Of a stretch of 55,012 bases of DNA, positions 45,386 to 53,040 are shown one piece after another. Each line of letters starts with the position of its first letter. Positions within the stretch are counted from its first letter, which is position 1. Below the pieces are notes generated by a model. The model saw only the letters and a list, made by a program, of their open reading frames with translations, did not search any database and was not told the origin of the DNA. Both the position numbers and the translations under genes were made by a program. This stretch comes from an uncultured Prevotella sp. (GTDB taxonomy: Bacteria; Bacteroidota; Bacteroidia; Bacteroidales; Bacteroidaceae): assembly GCA_900322095.1 (NCBI GenBank), contig ONYS01000015.1, positions 1 through 55,012 on the forward strand, in the 5' to 3' direction.

Positions 45386-46351
45386 ATGGATACAACAACC
45401 TCAAGACGTAAGAAAAGTTCGTGGCGCCACATGTTGCGCGATTATTTCCTCCTCACCCTTGCCATGATTATCGGTGCCGTGGGCTGGCAGTTCCTGCTGC
45501 TGCCCAACCACATCACGATGGGTGGCATCACCGGTATCTCCTCCATCGTGTACTGGGGTACGGGAATTCCGGCTCAATACATCTTCTTCGGACTCAACAT
45601 CGTGTTGCTGTCTGTGGCCTTGGTGGTGCTGGGCTGGCGCTTCTGCGTGAAGACCATCTACGCCGTGGTGCTGTTCACGCTGTTTGCCACGCTCTTGCAG
45701 GACACGGCTCAGTCGGCCCATCTGCTGGCCGACCAGAAGTTCATGGCCACCGTGGTGGGCGGCGTGCTGATGGGAACGAGCATCGGACTGGGACTCGCCT
45801 CGGGCGGCAGCACGGGCGGCTCTGACGTCATCGCGGCCATCGTGAATCACTACCGCGACGTCTCCTTGGGCCACGTGATACTGATTTGCGACCTTGCCAT
45901 CATCACTTCTTCTTACTTCGTGCTGCGCAATTGGGAGGAAGTGTTCTACGGCTACGTCTTGCTGTTCATCCTCTCTTTCTTCGTCGACTACATCGTCAAC
46001 AGCATGCGCATGAGTGTGCAGTTCTTCATCATCAGCACCAAATGGCGCGAGATAGGCGAGGCCATCAACCACATTGCCGAGCGCGGCTGCACCACGCTCG
46101 ACGGCAACGGATTCTATACCGGCGAGGACGTGAAGGTGGTGTTCTGTATCGCCAAGAAGACGGAGAGCCATCTCATCTTCGACCTTATCGACGAGATTGA
46201 TCCCAATGCCTTTGTGGCCCAAAGTCCCTGCACGGGAGTCTACGGTCAGGGCTTCGACCGCTTCAAGACCCACAATAAGCGCCTTGTCAAGAAGATGGAA
46301 GGTGCGGCTGTCAAGACGCCTGAAGCCGACGCTGTGAGGAAGCAATCCTAA
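45386..46351 (+). CDS. YitT family membrane protein (DUF2179)
   Basis: A 321-aa inner-membrane protein. About five hydrophobic segments (LLTLAMIIGAVGWQFLLLP; IVLLSVALVVLGW; VLMGTSIGLGLASGG; LAIITSSYFVL; VLLFILSFFVDYIV) are followed by a cytoplasmic C-terminal DUF2179 domain near 220-290 (VQFFIISTKWREIGEAI, TTLDGNGFYTG, DPNAFVAQS). Family function is not established. It lies 79 bp after ribD in the same orientation. A perfect hairpin covers its stop codon. Confidence 0.9.
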   Translation: MDTTTSRRKKSSWRHMLRDYFLLTLAMIIGAVGWQFLLLPNHITMGGITGISSIVYWGTGIPAQYIFFGLNIVLLSVALVVLGWRFCVKTIYAVVLFTLFATLLQDTAQSAHLLADQKFMATVVGGVLMGTSIGLGLASGGSTGGSDVIAAIVNHYRDVSLGHVILICDLAIITSSYFVLRNWEEVFYGYVLLFILSFFVDYIVNSMRMSVQFFIISTKWREIGEAINHIAERGCTTLDGNGFYTGEDVKVVFCIAKKTESHLIFDLIDEIDPNAFVAQSPCTGVYGQGFDRFKTHNKRLVKKMEGAAVKTPEADAVRKQS

Positions 46352-46368
46352 GGTTCATCAGGATTGCT
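46341..46368 (+). terminator. Hairpin over the YitT stop codon
   Basis: AGCAATCCT (46341-46349) and AGGATTGCT (46360-46368) form a perfect 9-bp stem with a 10-nt loop that includes the stop codon. There is no T-run, so termination is uncertain; it could affect translation termination. Confidence 0.4.
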
Positions 46369-46500
46369 CCCTACAGAACAATCCCTATGTGGCGTTTTCT
46401 CTGTGTGCGGAAACAATTTCAAAAGCAGTTTCAAAAGGGCTCGATTTTGTACGTAAATCAAAAAAAATCAAGCTTTTAGCGAAGAAAAACTTTTGAATAT

Positions 46501-46531
46501 TTTGGGACATAAAACTTTTTGCTTAATTTTG
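46501..46531 (+). promoter_or_regulatory. Promoter of the candidate RNA gene
   Basis: TTTG at 46501-46504, exactly 19 bp, and TAATTTTG at 46524-46531 followed by CAG: a perfect Bacteroidota -33/-7 match. Transcription would start near 46538. Confidence 0.85.
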
Positions 46532-46537
46532 CAGAAC

Positions 46538-46857
46538 TAACGAGGAGCGAGAGTTGCTTCTCGGAGAATCATTATCCTACCTCATGGCCGCAAGGCCTGA
46601 GGCCCTTAGTTACATGTTTGTACATAATGACAACCTGAGAAGGCGTATCATGGTGCATAATAATTCTTTCAAAAAAATTGTGAGACAGGCTTCCAACATG
46701 AGGTTGTGCCTTAGGGTCAGGCCGGAGTGGAGGCCGTCTTGCATACATAAGTAATAGTACATTACAAAGCGATATGAGGCAAGCTAACATAGGTTTCCTT
46801 CGCTTCAATGTCGGGACCGGGTCTCCTTTCGAGAGGAAGGGAATCCGGCCTTTTTTT
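46538..46857 (+). ncRNA. Candidate structured non-coding RNA of about 320 nt
   Basis: A transcription unit bounded by a perfect promoter (46501-46531) and a strong terminator (46813-46857), with no convincing ORF. A long-range helix pairs GGCCTGA (46594-46600) with TCAGGCC (46717-46723), extended after a 2-nt bulge by CCCT (46603-46606) with AGGG (46713-46716). Nested inside, CATGTT (46613-46618) pairs with AACATG (46695-46700). A competing GNRA hairpin (CCTCA-t-GGCC-GCAA-GGCC-TGAGG) covers 46580-46602. I do not recognise tmRNA, RNase P, SRP or 6S features. A member of the Bacteroidales-1 motif (promoter and terminator at its ends) is one possibility, not shown. Confidence 0.7.
46813..46857 (+). 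terminator. Terminator of the candidate RNA gene
   Basis: CCGGGTCTCCTTTC, a GAGA tetraloop and GGAAGGGAATCCGG make about 14 pairs with one mismatch, followed by CC and seven T's. Confidence 0.88.
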
Positions 46858-46945
46858 AATTCATAATTCATAATTAGGCTGGCGCGGCCTTGCCAATCTA
46901 CTAGAGTCTTGGGTTCAATCTTTGTCGGAGGCCGAATGGTAGGAG

Positions 46946-46965
46946 GGCCGTCATTCCTGACGGCC
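46946..46965. repeat. GGCCGTCATTCCTGACGGCC REP element
   Basis: A perfect 8-bp palindromic arm pair around TTCC (GGCCGTCA-TTCC-TGACGGCC). The preceding CCGAATGGTAGGAGG is shared with the copy at 52935-52954. The minus-strand reading frame at 46951-47244 ends inside it. Confidence 0.85.
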
Positions 46966-47244
46966 AAGAAAGAACACCGCGTTTGCGTTCATGAAGGATT
47001 TTGGCAGTCTGTGCCAGCCGAATCCGTTGAGCGTGTCCTGCTGGTGAAACCTTCCATTGGCATTGCCATCCCGGTTCTCAATGCCTACAACCAAGCCGCA
47101 GATGACACCCACGCCGGGACTGTATCTAAGAAACTTCTTGTAAGTACGCTTGGTATCATACTTCTCCGACTTCAAAAACTCATGGCCAAAGTCGAAATTT
47201 CTCCATAATAGGTAAAATTCCGCCGAAAGGTACCAGTTTCTCAG
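46951..47244 (-). pseudogene. Unrecognised gene fragment truncated by a REP element
   Basis: About 97 codons are open on the minus strand without a start codon of good context (a first ATG is at 47175). The deduced peptide has a protein-like composition (WYLSAEFYLLWRNFDFG, YSPGVGVICGLVVG, NGFGWHRLPKSFMN). Its last residues and stop come from the REP at 46946-46965, so the original 3' end has been replaced. I do not recognise the family. Confidence 0.35.
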
Positions 47245-47308
47245 ATTTTATTGCTATTTTTCCATGTCGTGTTGAAATTTTGCTGTTTGATTTTCACCAC
47301 TAAGTTAA

Positions 47309-47473
47309 GTGAAATTTTTGACATGGCAAAATCCTGAGCAACTTATTGTTGCTCAGGAACTTATAAAAACATTCAAAATATTAAGTTTCGGAATTAAGGA
47401 TTTCACCGCACAGAAGCATGGTGCCGTAGCTTCCTTGACCGTGAAGGAAGCCAAGAAGTTGGAGAAGTATTAG
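47309..47473 (+). CDS. Small hypothetical protein with GTG start
   Basis: A 54-aa frame starting at GTG: residues such as TWQNPEQLIVAQELIKTF and KHGAVASLTVKEAKKLEKY have the look of a real helical protein. A perfect palindrome TCCTGAGCAA/TTGCTCAGGA (47331-47357) lies inside it. The frame could equally be the decayed end of a longer gene. No family recognised. Confidence 0.35.
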   Translation: MKFLTWQNPEQLIVAQELIKTFKILSFGIKDFTAQKHGAVASLTVKEAKKLEKY

Positions 47474-47557
47474 AAAAGGAAGTAAGTTTGTTAGAAGTCC
47501 AGAAATCACAGAAGTCCAGTCAAATGGCTAGTGGGATGATGGGATAATCACTTTCTC

Positions 47558-48832
47558 TCAGCTATCTGCAAGGTATTCGTGGCTGTCGTCGTACTGATCA
47601 TCGATGTCCTGCTCGCGTTCGAGTTGTGCTGCCATCTCTTTCTCGTAACGAGGAAGGTAGGTTTGTTCGATGGCCGCGTGGTGTGAGCCGAGGAAACCTT
47701 TGTGATAACCTTGGATGACAGTGTGTAGGGTATCACCTCCGAGCATCAGCGCTTTGTAGGCACACTCATAGCCATAGGCCTCGTCATATTGCTTTGGTGC
47801 GGTATGGTCGTCATTGACCATACGGGCCAAAGCAGCATAGCAGGAGGCACTATGCAGGTTTGCGCCTTCCGAATACCAACGCCACGCCTCGGTATAGTCT
47901 TGTGGGAATCCGCAGAGACCATCCTCGTAATACCCTGCCATATAAAGCGCTGCAATATGCTCGCCGAGCGAACAGGCTGCCCGCAGGTCGTCGTAGAGAC
48001 ATTTGTAAACAACAGCCTTGTCGTTATCGTTCAGCCCTTTATAGAGCTCGTTGTCGACCATCATGGCATATTCCAAGAAGCCCTCGGCAGCAATGGCTTC
48101 TCGTGCCAACTCCATCAGTTTCATAAATTCCTCACGGTCATCGACATAGCCGTCCTCGTCACAGCAACCGTGATAGGCTGACCTAAAAAACGACGCGCTG
48201 TCGCCAAGCCGTGAGGCCCGCTCATAGCTGTCGAGCGCATTGCCCGCCCAGCCTTTTTGCATCTCGGCGTCGCCCATCAGCCGGTAGTATTGTGGGTCAA
48301 TGTCGCGGTGCTCACTCTGGGCTTTCTCGGTGATGTGCTGCAAAATGTTGTAAGCATCATCGAGGTCTTTCTCCAAACCGTATTGTCCATAGATGCGGTC
48401 GAGTATGATTTGCATCAGCGCTTTCTCGCTGCCTTCTTCGGTCGATTTCTGGATGATGTTGCGGTAGAGCGTCACGTCGGCCTCACCGAAATCGCCGTCG
48501 CGGTAACATATGGCGAGGAAGGCGCGGGCGTCGGCGATGTGCCCCAGGAGATAGGCAGAAGAATAATAGTGCTGCTTCTCTTCGTTGGAGTTGGGTTGAA
48601 ACTGCAGGCAGTCGTGCAACCGTGCCAAGGCGTATTGCATATAAGGGTTGCCGGTCTCAGCCATCTGCTGAATGCGCGGCAGGTCTTCCTGTAGCAGCGC
48701 TACATTGTTGCGGGCACGCAAGAGACGCAGAAAATACGTTTGATGCGTAGTGTCTTGCTCCACGTTCTCGGCGGCGGCCCAGAAAGCCTCGCGTGTGTGG
48801 TAGTCGATGATGAGTTGTTGGATGGGGTTCAT
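47558..48832 (-). CDS. Sel1-repeat / tetratricopeptide-like protein
   Basis: A 424-aa cytoplasmic protein, mostly alpha-helical hairpins. Sel1-like units are visible: MQYALARLHDCLQF, YRLMGDAEMQKGWAGNALD, AALYMAGYYEDGLCGFPQDY followed by TEAWRWYSEGANLHSASCY, and ALARMVNDDHTAP. The usual G-D/E-N turns are partly degenerate. No signal peptide. Sel1 proteins act as scaffolds or signal adaptors. It is the last gene of a four-gene minus-strand operon. Role unknown. Confidence 0.75.
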   Translation of the reverse strand: MNPIQQLIIDYHTREAFWAAAENVEQDTTHQTYFLRLLRARNNVALLQEDLPRIQQMAETGNPYMQYALARLHDCLQFQPNSNEEKQHYYSSAYLLGHIADARAFLAICYRDGDFGEADVTLYRNIIQKSTEEGSEKALMQIILDRIYGQYGLEKDLDDAYNILQHITEKAQSEHRDIDPQYYRLMGDAEMQKGWAGNALDSYERASRLGDSASFFRSAYHGCCDEDGYVDDREEFMKLMELAREAIAAEGFLEYAMMVDNELYKGLNDNDKAVVYKCLYDDLRAACSLGEHIAALYMAGYYEDGLCGFPQDYTEAWRWYSEGANLHSASCYAALARMVNDDHTAPKQYDEAYGYECAYKALMLGGDTLHTVIQGYHKGFLGSHHAAIEQTYLPRYEKEMAAQLEREQDIDDQYDDSHEYLADS

Positions 48833-48843
48833 AAGGCTGATGA

Positions 48844-49518
48844 TTAGTCAAATAAGACACGGGGATTCAAGACGTGAGGATTCTGCCAGGCGATGCCTCG
48901 GGCACGGAGCGCCTGCTCCTTGGCATGCCAATGGGCAAAGCAGAAGCCCATGCCACGAGGATGGGAGGCCAGTGCGGCATCAACTTCGCGACTGACCTCG
49001 TCGATGGTTTCCTCGTAAGCTCGACTCCATTCGATGGGGTCGTAGCGGAGTCCAGAGCGTTTCCTGTTTTCTACCTCATCGAAGCGGTAGGCATCGGCGA
49101 GGGCGATGTTGCGTTCGTAACGGGCTATCTCGGTCGTGACATCCTGCTCTACAGAGAGCTCGTGGTCGTGCAGACAGCCGAGGCGCTGAACCACGACGAG
49201 CTGCAGACGAAGCAGTTGCAGGCGCAGTCGCGGGTGGTCGAATACGCAGTCGGTCATCCGCCTCACCGGTTCATACAGCTTGTCGAGCATCTGGTCGAAG
49301 CCCTCGAGGTAGGTGGCGAAGCGGAGAAAGGTCTTGGCCAGTTCGGTAATCTCCCAGTAGCGGTGCATCTCACGCAAGTTCTCTTCTGAGAGTAAGACGC
49401 AGCCACAGCAGATCTCCTGATAGCTGTCGAGACTTTCCTGAGTGCTCGTCAGCGGCTTGCCTTGCCACTTGCGCAGCTCGTTGTTGTAGACTTTCCTGAT
49501 ATTAAGTTCTTCTTCCAT
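48844..49518 (-). CDS. Conserved hypothetical protein in the Sel1-DUF1963 operon
   Basis: A 224-aa predicted cytoplasmic, helical protein from the ATG at 49518 (MEEELNIRKVYNNELRKWQG). The frame opens to 49638 but would overlap the DUF1963 gene by 109 bp. The C-terminus has an unusual GMGFCFAHWHAKEQALR motif and ends in NPRVLFD, with HWH as a possible metal or nucleotide site. It lies 11 bp before the Sel1 gene and 11 bp after the DUF1963 gene. I do not recognise a family. Confidence 0.6.
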   Translation of the reverse strand: MEEELNIRKVYNNELRKWQGKPLTSTQESLDSYQEICCGCVLLSEENLREMHRYWEITELAKTFLRFATYLEGFDQMLDKLYEPVRRMTDCVFDHPRLRLQLLRLQLVVVQRLGCLHDHELSVEQDVTTEIARYERNIALADAYRFDEVENRKRSGLRYDPIEWSRAYEETIDEVSREVDAALASHPRGMGFCFAHWHAKEQALRARGIAWQNPHVLNPRVLFD

Positions 49519-49529
49519 TGTGATTTTGA

Positions 49530-50150
49530 TTAATAGTAAAACAATTCTCCCGTGGCCTTGTCGAAATGTCGGCAGCTGAGGTTGCGGGCCGGAATAAAGA
49601 TGTAATACATGCCGCAGTCGTAGAAGCGCAGTCCCCATCGGTCATCCTCATCCACCTGCAACAGGCAGACGTCGCCGCTGTGTTGACTTAGCACCTCGTC
49701 CTGATAAGGCGTGCAGAGCATCATCAGACCGTCGCCCGACGATTGATCCGCCACGGTAAAGACTATTTTCTCTGCCGGACGGAAGATGCTTTCGTCGGTG
49801 CCTTCCCAGTGCAGGTCGTATGGTCGCAGTCCTTCTGTCTGCCTCGAATAGATAACGCGCGGAGGCATGTGATAGTCGAGTGGACTGTCGGCTTCGCCGA
49901 GGAAGTAGTCGAGTGGCGCAAAGAACCACAGCATGCCCTCTTGGGGTAACAGGTGCTCGGTGTCGAAGGGTGCCAGCTCATTGCACCTTATCTGACCGAG
50001 GAAGGTGAGCGGCTCGGCGTAAGTCTCATCGCCGTCGCTGACCTCCACGGTGGGGTAGGGCACGCCTTCGGGCAAGTCGGGCGCACCCCACCAGTGGCTT
50101 TTGCCAACGAGCGACTTGGTAGTTACTTGTGTTAATAACTTGATGGCCAT
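49530..50150 (-). CDS. DUF1963 / YwqG-like protein
   Basis: A 206-aa protein from the ATG at 50150 (MAIKLLTQVTTKSLVG). Hallmarks of YwqG/DUF1963 are KSHWWGAPDLPEGVPYP at 17-33, TFLGQIRCNELAPFD, MLWFFAPLD and a long beta-rich core ending in MYYIFIPARNLSCRHFD. These proteins are found beside toxins and are sometimes treated as immunity-like, but no toxin is evident here. It sits between the membrane-protein gene and the unknown gene in one operon. Function unproven. Confidence 0.75.
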   Translation of the reverse strand: MAIKLLTQVTTKSLVGKSHWWGAPDLPEGVPYPTVEVSDGDETYAEPLTFLGQIRCNELAPFDTEHLLPQEGMLWFFAPLDYFLGEADSPLDYHMPPRVIYSRQTEGLRPYDLHWEGTDESIFRPAEKIVFTVADQSSGDGLMMLCTPYQDEVLSQHSGDVCLLQVDEDDRWGLRFYDCGMYYIFIPARNLSCRHFDKATGELFYY

Positions 50151-50175
50151 GTGTCTATGATATGTATTGATGGTT

Positions 50176-52266
50176 TTAAATACGTCGGTATAGATGACCG
50201 GAACTGTCGCGGTAGATTCTTCCTGCGCCTGCTCCACCAGCTCCGGCCAAGGCGCCGAGGATGAACAGGGCTGCCAGAATAATGAGGATGATGCGGATGA
50301 TGACAATGATGAACGCTACCACGGCGATGATGCAACTCACGGCGTATACCAGCACGAAGCAGGAGATTAGTGACCCTTTCCCCCAACCGAGATGCTGGAT
50401 GTTGCGGCGGAAGGTAATGACGATGCCGATGAGGATGATGAGTAGGAAGAGCACGAGGCCCACTTGTTCGGCAGTGTCGCCTGTCCAATGGAATACAAAC
50501 TCCATCAAGAGCGTATAGACAATGATGGAGGCAAAGCTGACGATGATGCCGATGACAGCCGGTTTGATGGTAATCAACTTATCGTTGAAGTCATCGCTCA
50601 GCAATAGCTCATACAACCTGATGGATAACAGTTGCACTGCCACCACAATCAGGAAGGGAATTGCCCGCAACAGTGTGCCGAAGAAGCCATAGCGGTCGTA
50701 GTCAATCCACCAGAAGGCCTGCGTGCCCATGAGATGGTACCAATAGATCTCGATGATGGCAACGGCAAGCAGACACAGTGGAACGACAATCAGTCCGGCT
50801 TTGCGCACGGCTGTGACGCTGAAGTGTAGACCCGTGATGCAGATGAGGAACGATACGGCAAGCAGTCCGATGATCATCCAACAGGGACCAACGGAAGCGA
50901 AGAAGGTAGTGAGAACTGAGTGCCGTTGCTTCTCCTGCAAAGACAGTCTGTGTTTAGTGCTGGGCTGGTTGGTTTGGCTCGACACGAGGTTGCTGCGCTG
51001 TATGCGATAGTATTTGCCTTGACTGACGAAGACGAGTTCCTTTTTATCAAAAACCTGTGGCACTGAGTCGAGAAGTTCTCCGCGCGACAGATAGATGCTC
51101 TTTCCGTTGGAGGAAGGTTTCCAAGCATTTTGCTGTTTGGAATCGCGCTGTACACGGATGCAGAGGATACTATCTTTGACCAACGGGTCAACGATGTACT
51201 GCGTCGGTCCATCGGCTGTGAGTGAGGCGTGATGACGTGGGCCCGGCAATGTGTCGGAACCTTCTTTACGCAGGTCTAGCGCGGCTGTCGTAGCGCCTTG
51301 AAGTCTCAGGCCTGCCAGTCGATGACTCTTGTTGCTCACGAAGAGACGGTAGTGCGTGACGAGGCTGTCGGATGAGACGTTGCCGGGCGGAGCGCCATCG
51401 TGTTTTTGGTTGCTAGTCTCAGTGAGGTAGAGATATTGTCCCTCTCTTGCTGGCTCCACATGTCCGGCAACAGTGTGCTTTTGCAGTGTCTTCTCTTTCA
51501 CTAACAGCCGACCTTCCACTGAGTCGCCCATGACAGAGTCAACGATGAGCGTAGCAGGATTGCCATGTAATTCACCATGCCAGTTGCCACAGAACAGCGT
51601 CTCCCAGTCGACGGGGTTCACCTTTGAATAGGTGCGGAACAGTGTGAAGCAACCAAATACGATGAGTGCTATCATCCCTATGCCAACAGCAATGGTTGGG
51701 AGCCCCTGTCGGCAAGCAGTTTTGAACTTGCGGATACGCTCTTCCCGTTGTGCCCGTCTGATGACCTCGGCTGACGATGTGGGCTTCCTATTGTATTGAT
51801 GCTCGGGAGCAGGTCGATGCAGAGGTTGCTGACGAGGTGATTGTCTCTGCTGGGACTGCGGTTGAAACTGTTGAGGTTGTGGCCGAGACTGCTGCGGCTG
51901 TCGAACAGACCGCTGCGTCGTGCGGCGCGGTCCACCCATGATTTGCTGCATGGCATTGCGGAACTGCTCCAATGTCTCGGCATCAGTGGTATACATCTCT
52001 TTGGCTACACCCCGGAAGTCCTTGCTCGCCTGAATGATGTCGCGGTTATTACCATGTAGTTTGTCAGCATCGCTCAATACCTTCACCATACGCTCCACCC
52101 GTTGTGTACACGATGGTCCGAAGCTCACCGTGCGCCAAAGGTTCTTCAGCGCGCCGATGGTTTCCAGTTCGTCAGCATGAAGATTGCTGGTGTTGGCATC
52201 AAGGATGGCCAGCGACTCCGTCCATTTCTTCAGGTGCAGTTTGAAAATGGGTATGACCTTCCACAA
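50176..52266 (-). CDS. Multi-pass membrane protein, 5' end disrupted by an IS3-family remnant
   Basis: A 696-residue open frame. The N-terminal 110 residues are helical and cytoplasmic, then a Pro/Gln-rich linker (about 135-175), a first membrane span near 193-212 (LPTIAVGIGMIALIVFGCF), an extracytoplasmic beta-rich domain to about 430 (NWHGELHGNPATLIVDS), and five or six C-terminal spans (WMIIGLLAVSFLICITGLHF, LIISFASIIVYTLL-type). The C-terminus is AGRIYRDSSGHLYRR. There is no ATG: the frame starts at TTG at 52266, where an IS3 transposase remnant begins, so the native 5' end seems lost. Family not recognised. It may be a pseudogene or start internally. Confidence 0.55.
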   Translation of the reverse strand: MWKVIPIFKLHLKKWTESLAILDANTSNLHADELETIGALKNLWRTVSFGPSCTQRVERMVKVLSDADKLHGNNRDIIQASKDFRGVAKEMYTTDAETLEQFRNAMQQIMGGPRRTTQRSVRQPQQSRPQPQQFQPQSQQRQSPRQQPLHRPAPEHQYNRKPTSSAEVIRRAQREERIRKFKTACRQGLPTIAVGIGMIALIVFGCFTLFRTYSKVNPVDWETLFCGNWHGELHGNPATLIVDSVMGDSVEGRLLVKEKTLQKHTVAGHVEPAREGQYLYLTETSNQKHDGAPPGNVSSDSLVTHYRLFVSNKSHRLAGLRLQGATTAALDLRKEGSDTLPGPRHHASLTADGPTQYIVDPLVKDSILCIRVQRDSKQQNAWKPSSNGKSIYLSRGELLDSVPQVFDKKELVFVSQGKYYRIQRSNLVSSQTNQPSTKHRLSLQEKQRHSVLTTFFASVGPCWMIIGLLAVSFLICITGLHFSVTAVRKAGLIVVPLCLLAVAIIEIYWYHLMGTQAFWWIDYDRYGFFGTLLRAIPFLIVVAVQLLSIRLYELLLSDDFNDKLITIKPAVIGIIVSFASIIVYTLLMEFVFHWTGDTAEQVGLVLFLLIILIGIVITFRRNIQHLGWGKGSLISCFVLVYAVSCIIAVVAFIIVIIRIILIILAALFILGALAGAGGAGAGRIYRDSSGHLYRRI

Positions 52267-52438
52267 TATAGATGAGGTAAAAGCAGCTGTGGAAACCGCA
52301 GTGGACTTCTACAACAATGAGCGCCCGCATATGAGCCTCGACTGGATGACTCCGGCACAGGCAGCCTTATGTACAGGCGAACTGAAGAAAAAATGGGTCA
52401 GCCGTAGAGAAAAATACATTAAAAAGGAGGTGGCATGA
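52264..52438 (+). pseudogene. IS3-family transposase (OrfB) C-terminal remnant
   Basis: About 57 residues matching the end of an IS3-type integrase-core transposase: VKAAVETAVDFYNNERPHMS, then LDWMTPAQAALCTGELKKKW and a stop. The rest of the gene is missing; the frame runs directly into the antisense 5' end of the membrane-protein gene at 52266. It is thus the right end of a deleted element. Confidence 0.75.
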
Positions 52439-52718
52439 AGAAAAATCCGTAACTTTGGGGTGACCCAAAAAGAATGTCTTGCAAATAGACAAGACCGGAA
52501 CGAGAAGAGGAGGAAGGCCCTCCGCCTTTACCTCCCTCTTGTTCTGTAATATTTTATGCTCACGCGAAGGATGTGTCAACCTTTATCGTGACTAAGAAAT
52601 TAAGCATATCAACTAATAATAAAAATAAAGTTCAACCGGGTCAACCAAAATTAAAAACAAGGCTAAAAGTAGTCAACCAAAAGCGTTAAACTACATCAAC
52701 CAAAAGCGTTAAACTACA
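52439..52718. other. Repeat-bearing intergenic region after the IS3 remnant
   Basis: About 280 bp without a gene. It includes a GGAAGGCCCTCCGCC inverted stretch near 52511-52527 and two direct copies of TCAACCAAAAGCGTTAAACTACA at 52674-52718. Confidence 0.6.
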
Positions 52719-52822
52719 CGTGACACTTGTCACGAATGAACGTGACATTTGTCACGCACGAACGTGACATTTGTCACGCACGAACGTGACATTTGTCACG
52801 CACAAACGTGACATTTGTCACG
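52719..52822. repeat. 22-bp GTGACATTTGTCAC-palindrome array (copy 2)
   Basis: Five units with a period of exactly 22 bp, CGTGACATTTGTCACG plus a CACGAA-type linker; three are almost identical. They belong to the same family as the array at 14369-14578 but are more uniform. No ORF overlaps. Confidence 0.92.
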
Positions 52823-52850
52823 GATCATCACTAATCATAATTAAATCTTT

Positions 52851-52954
52851 CGTCGTCAGGAATGACGACGCTCCTAAACGAAGCCAGGGGAGAAAACAGC
52901 GGCGTGTAAACGAAGAAAATCCGAATGGTAGGAGGGCCGGCATTCCTGCCGGCC
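52851..52954. repeat. Inverted pair of REP elements near the beta-galactosidase gene
   Basis: CGTCGTCAGGAATGACGACG (52851-52870) and GGCCGGCATTCCTGCCGGCC (52935-52954) are 64 bp apart in opposite orientation, flanked by GCTCCTAA and GGTAGGAGG respectively. Same family and pairing as at 3710-3805. Confidence 0.8.
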
Positions 52955-52973
52955 CTCCTGCAAGTGATGAAAG

Positions 52974-53013
52974 CAAAAAAAGGAGATGAGCAATACTTAT
53001 TGCCCATCTCCTT
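52974..53013 (-). terminator. Terminator of the beta-galactosidase gene
   Basis: On the minus strand AGGAGATGGGCAAT and ATTGCTCATCTCCT form a 14-bp stem (one wobble) with a short loop, followed by seven T's. It lies 28 bp past the stop. Confidence 0.88.
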
Positions 53014-53040
53014 TACCTATATTATTGCTGATAGCCTCGC

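Noticed and set aside
46554-46754. 66-codon frame inside the candidate RNA gene
   Set aside because: Its composition is Arg/Met-rich with no family signal, and it overlaps the paired regions of the RNA.
46880-47300. tRNA gene in the degraded region
   Set aside because: No cloverleaf with anticodon arm and T-loop GTTCGA-type sequence can be drawn; the GGTTC word there lacks the pairing partners.
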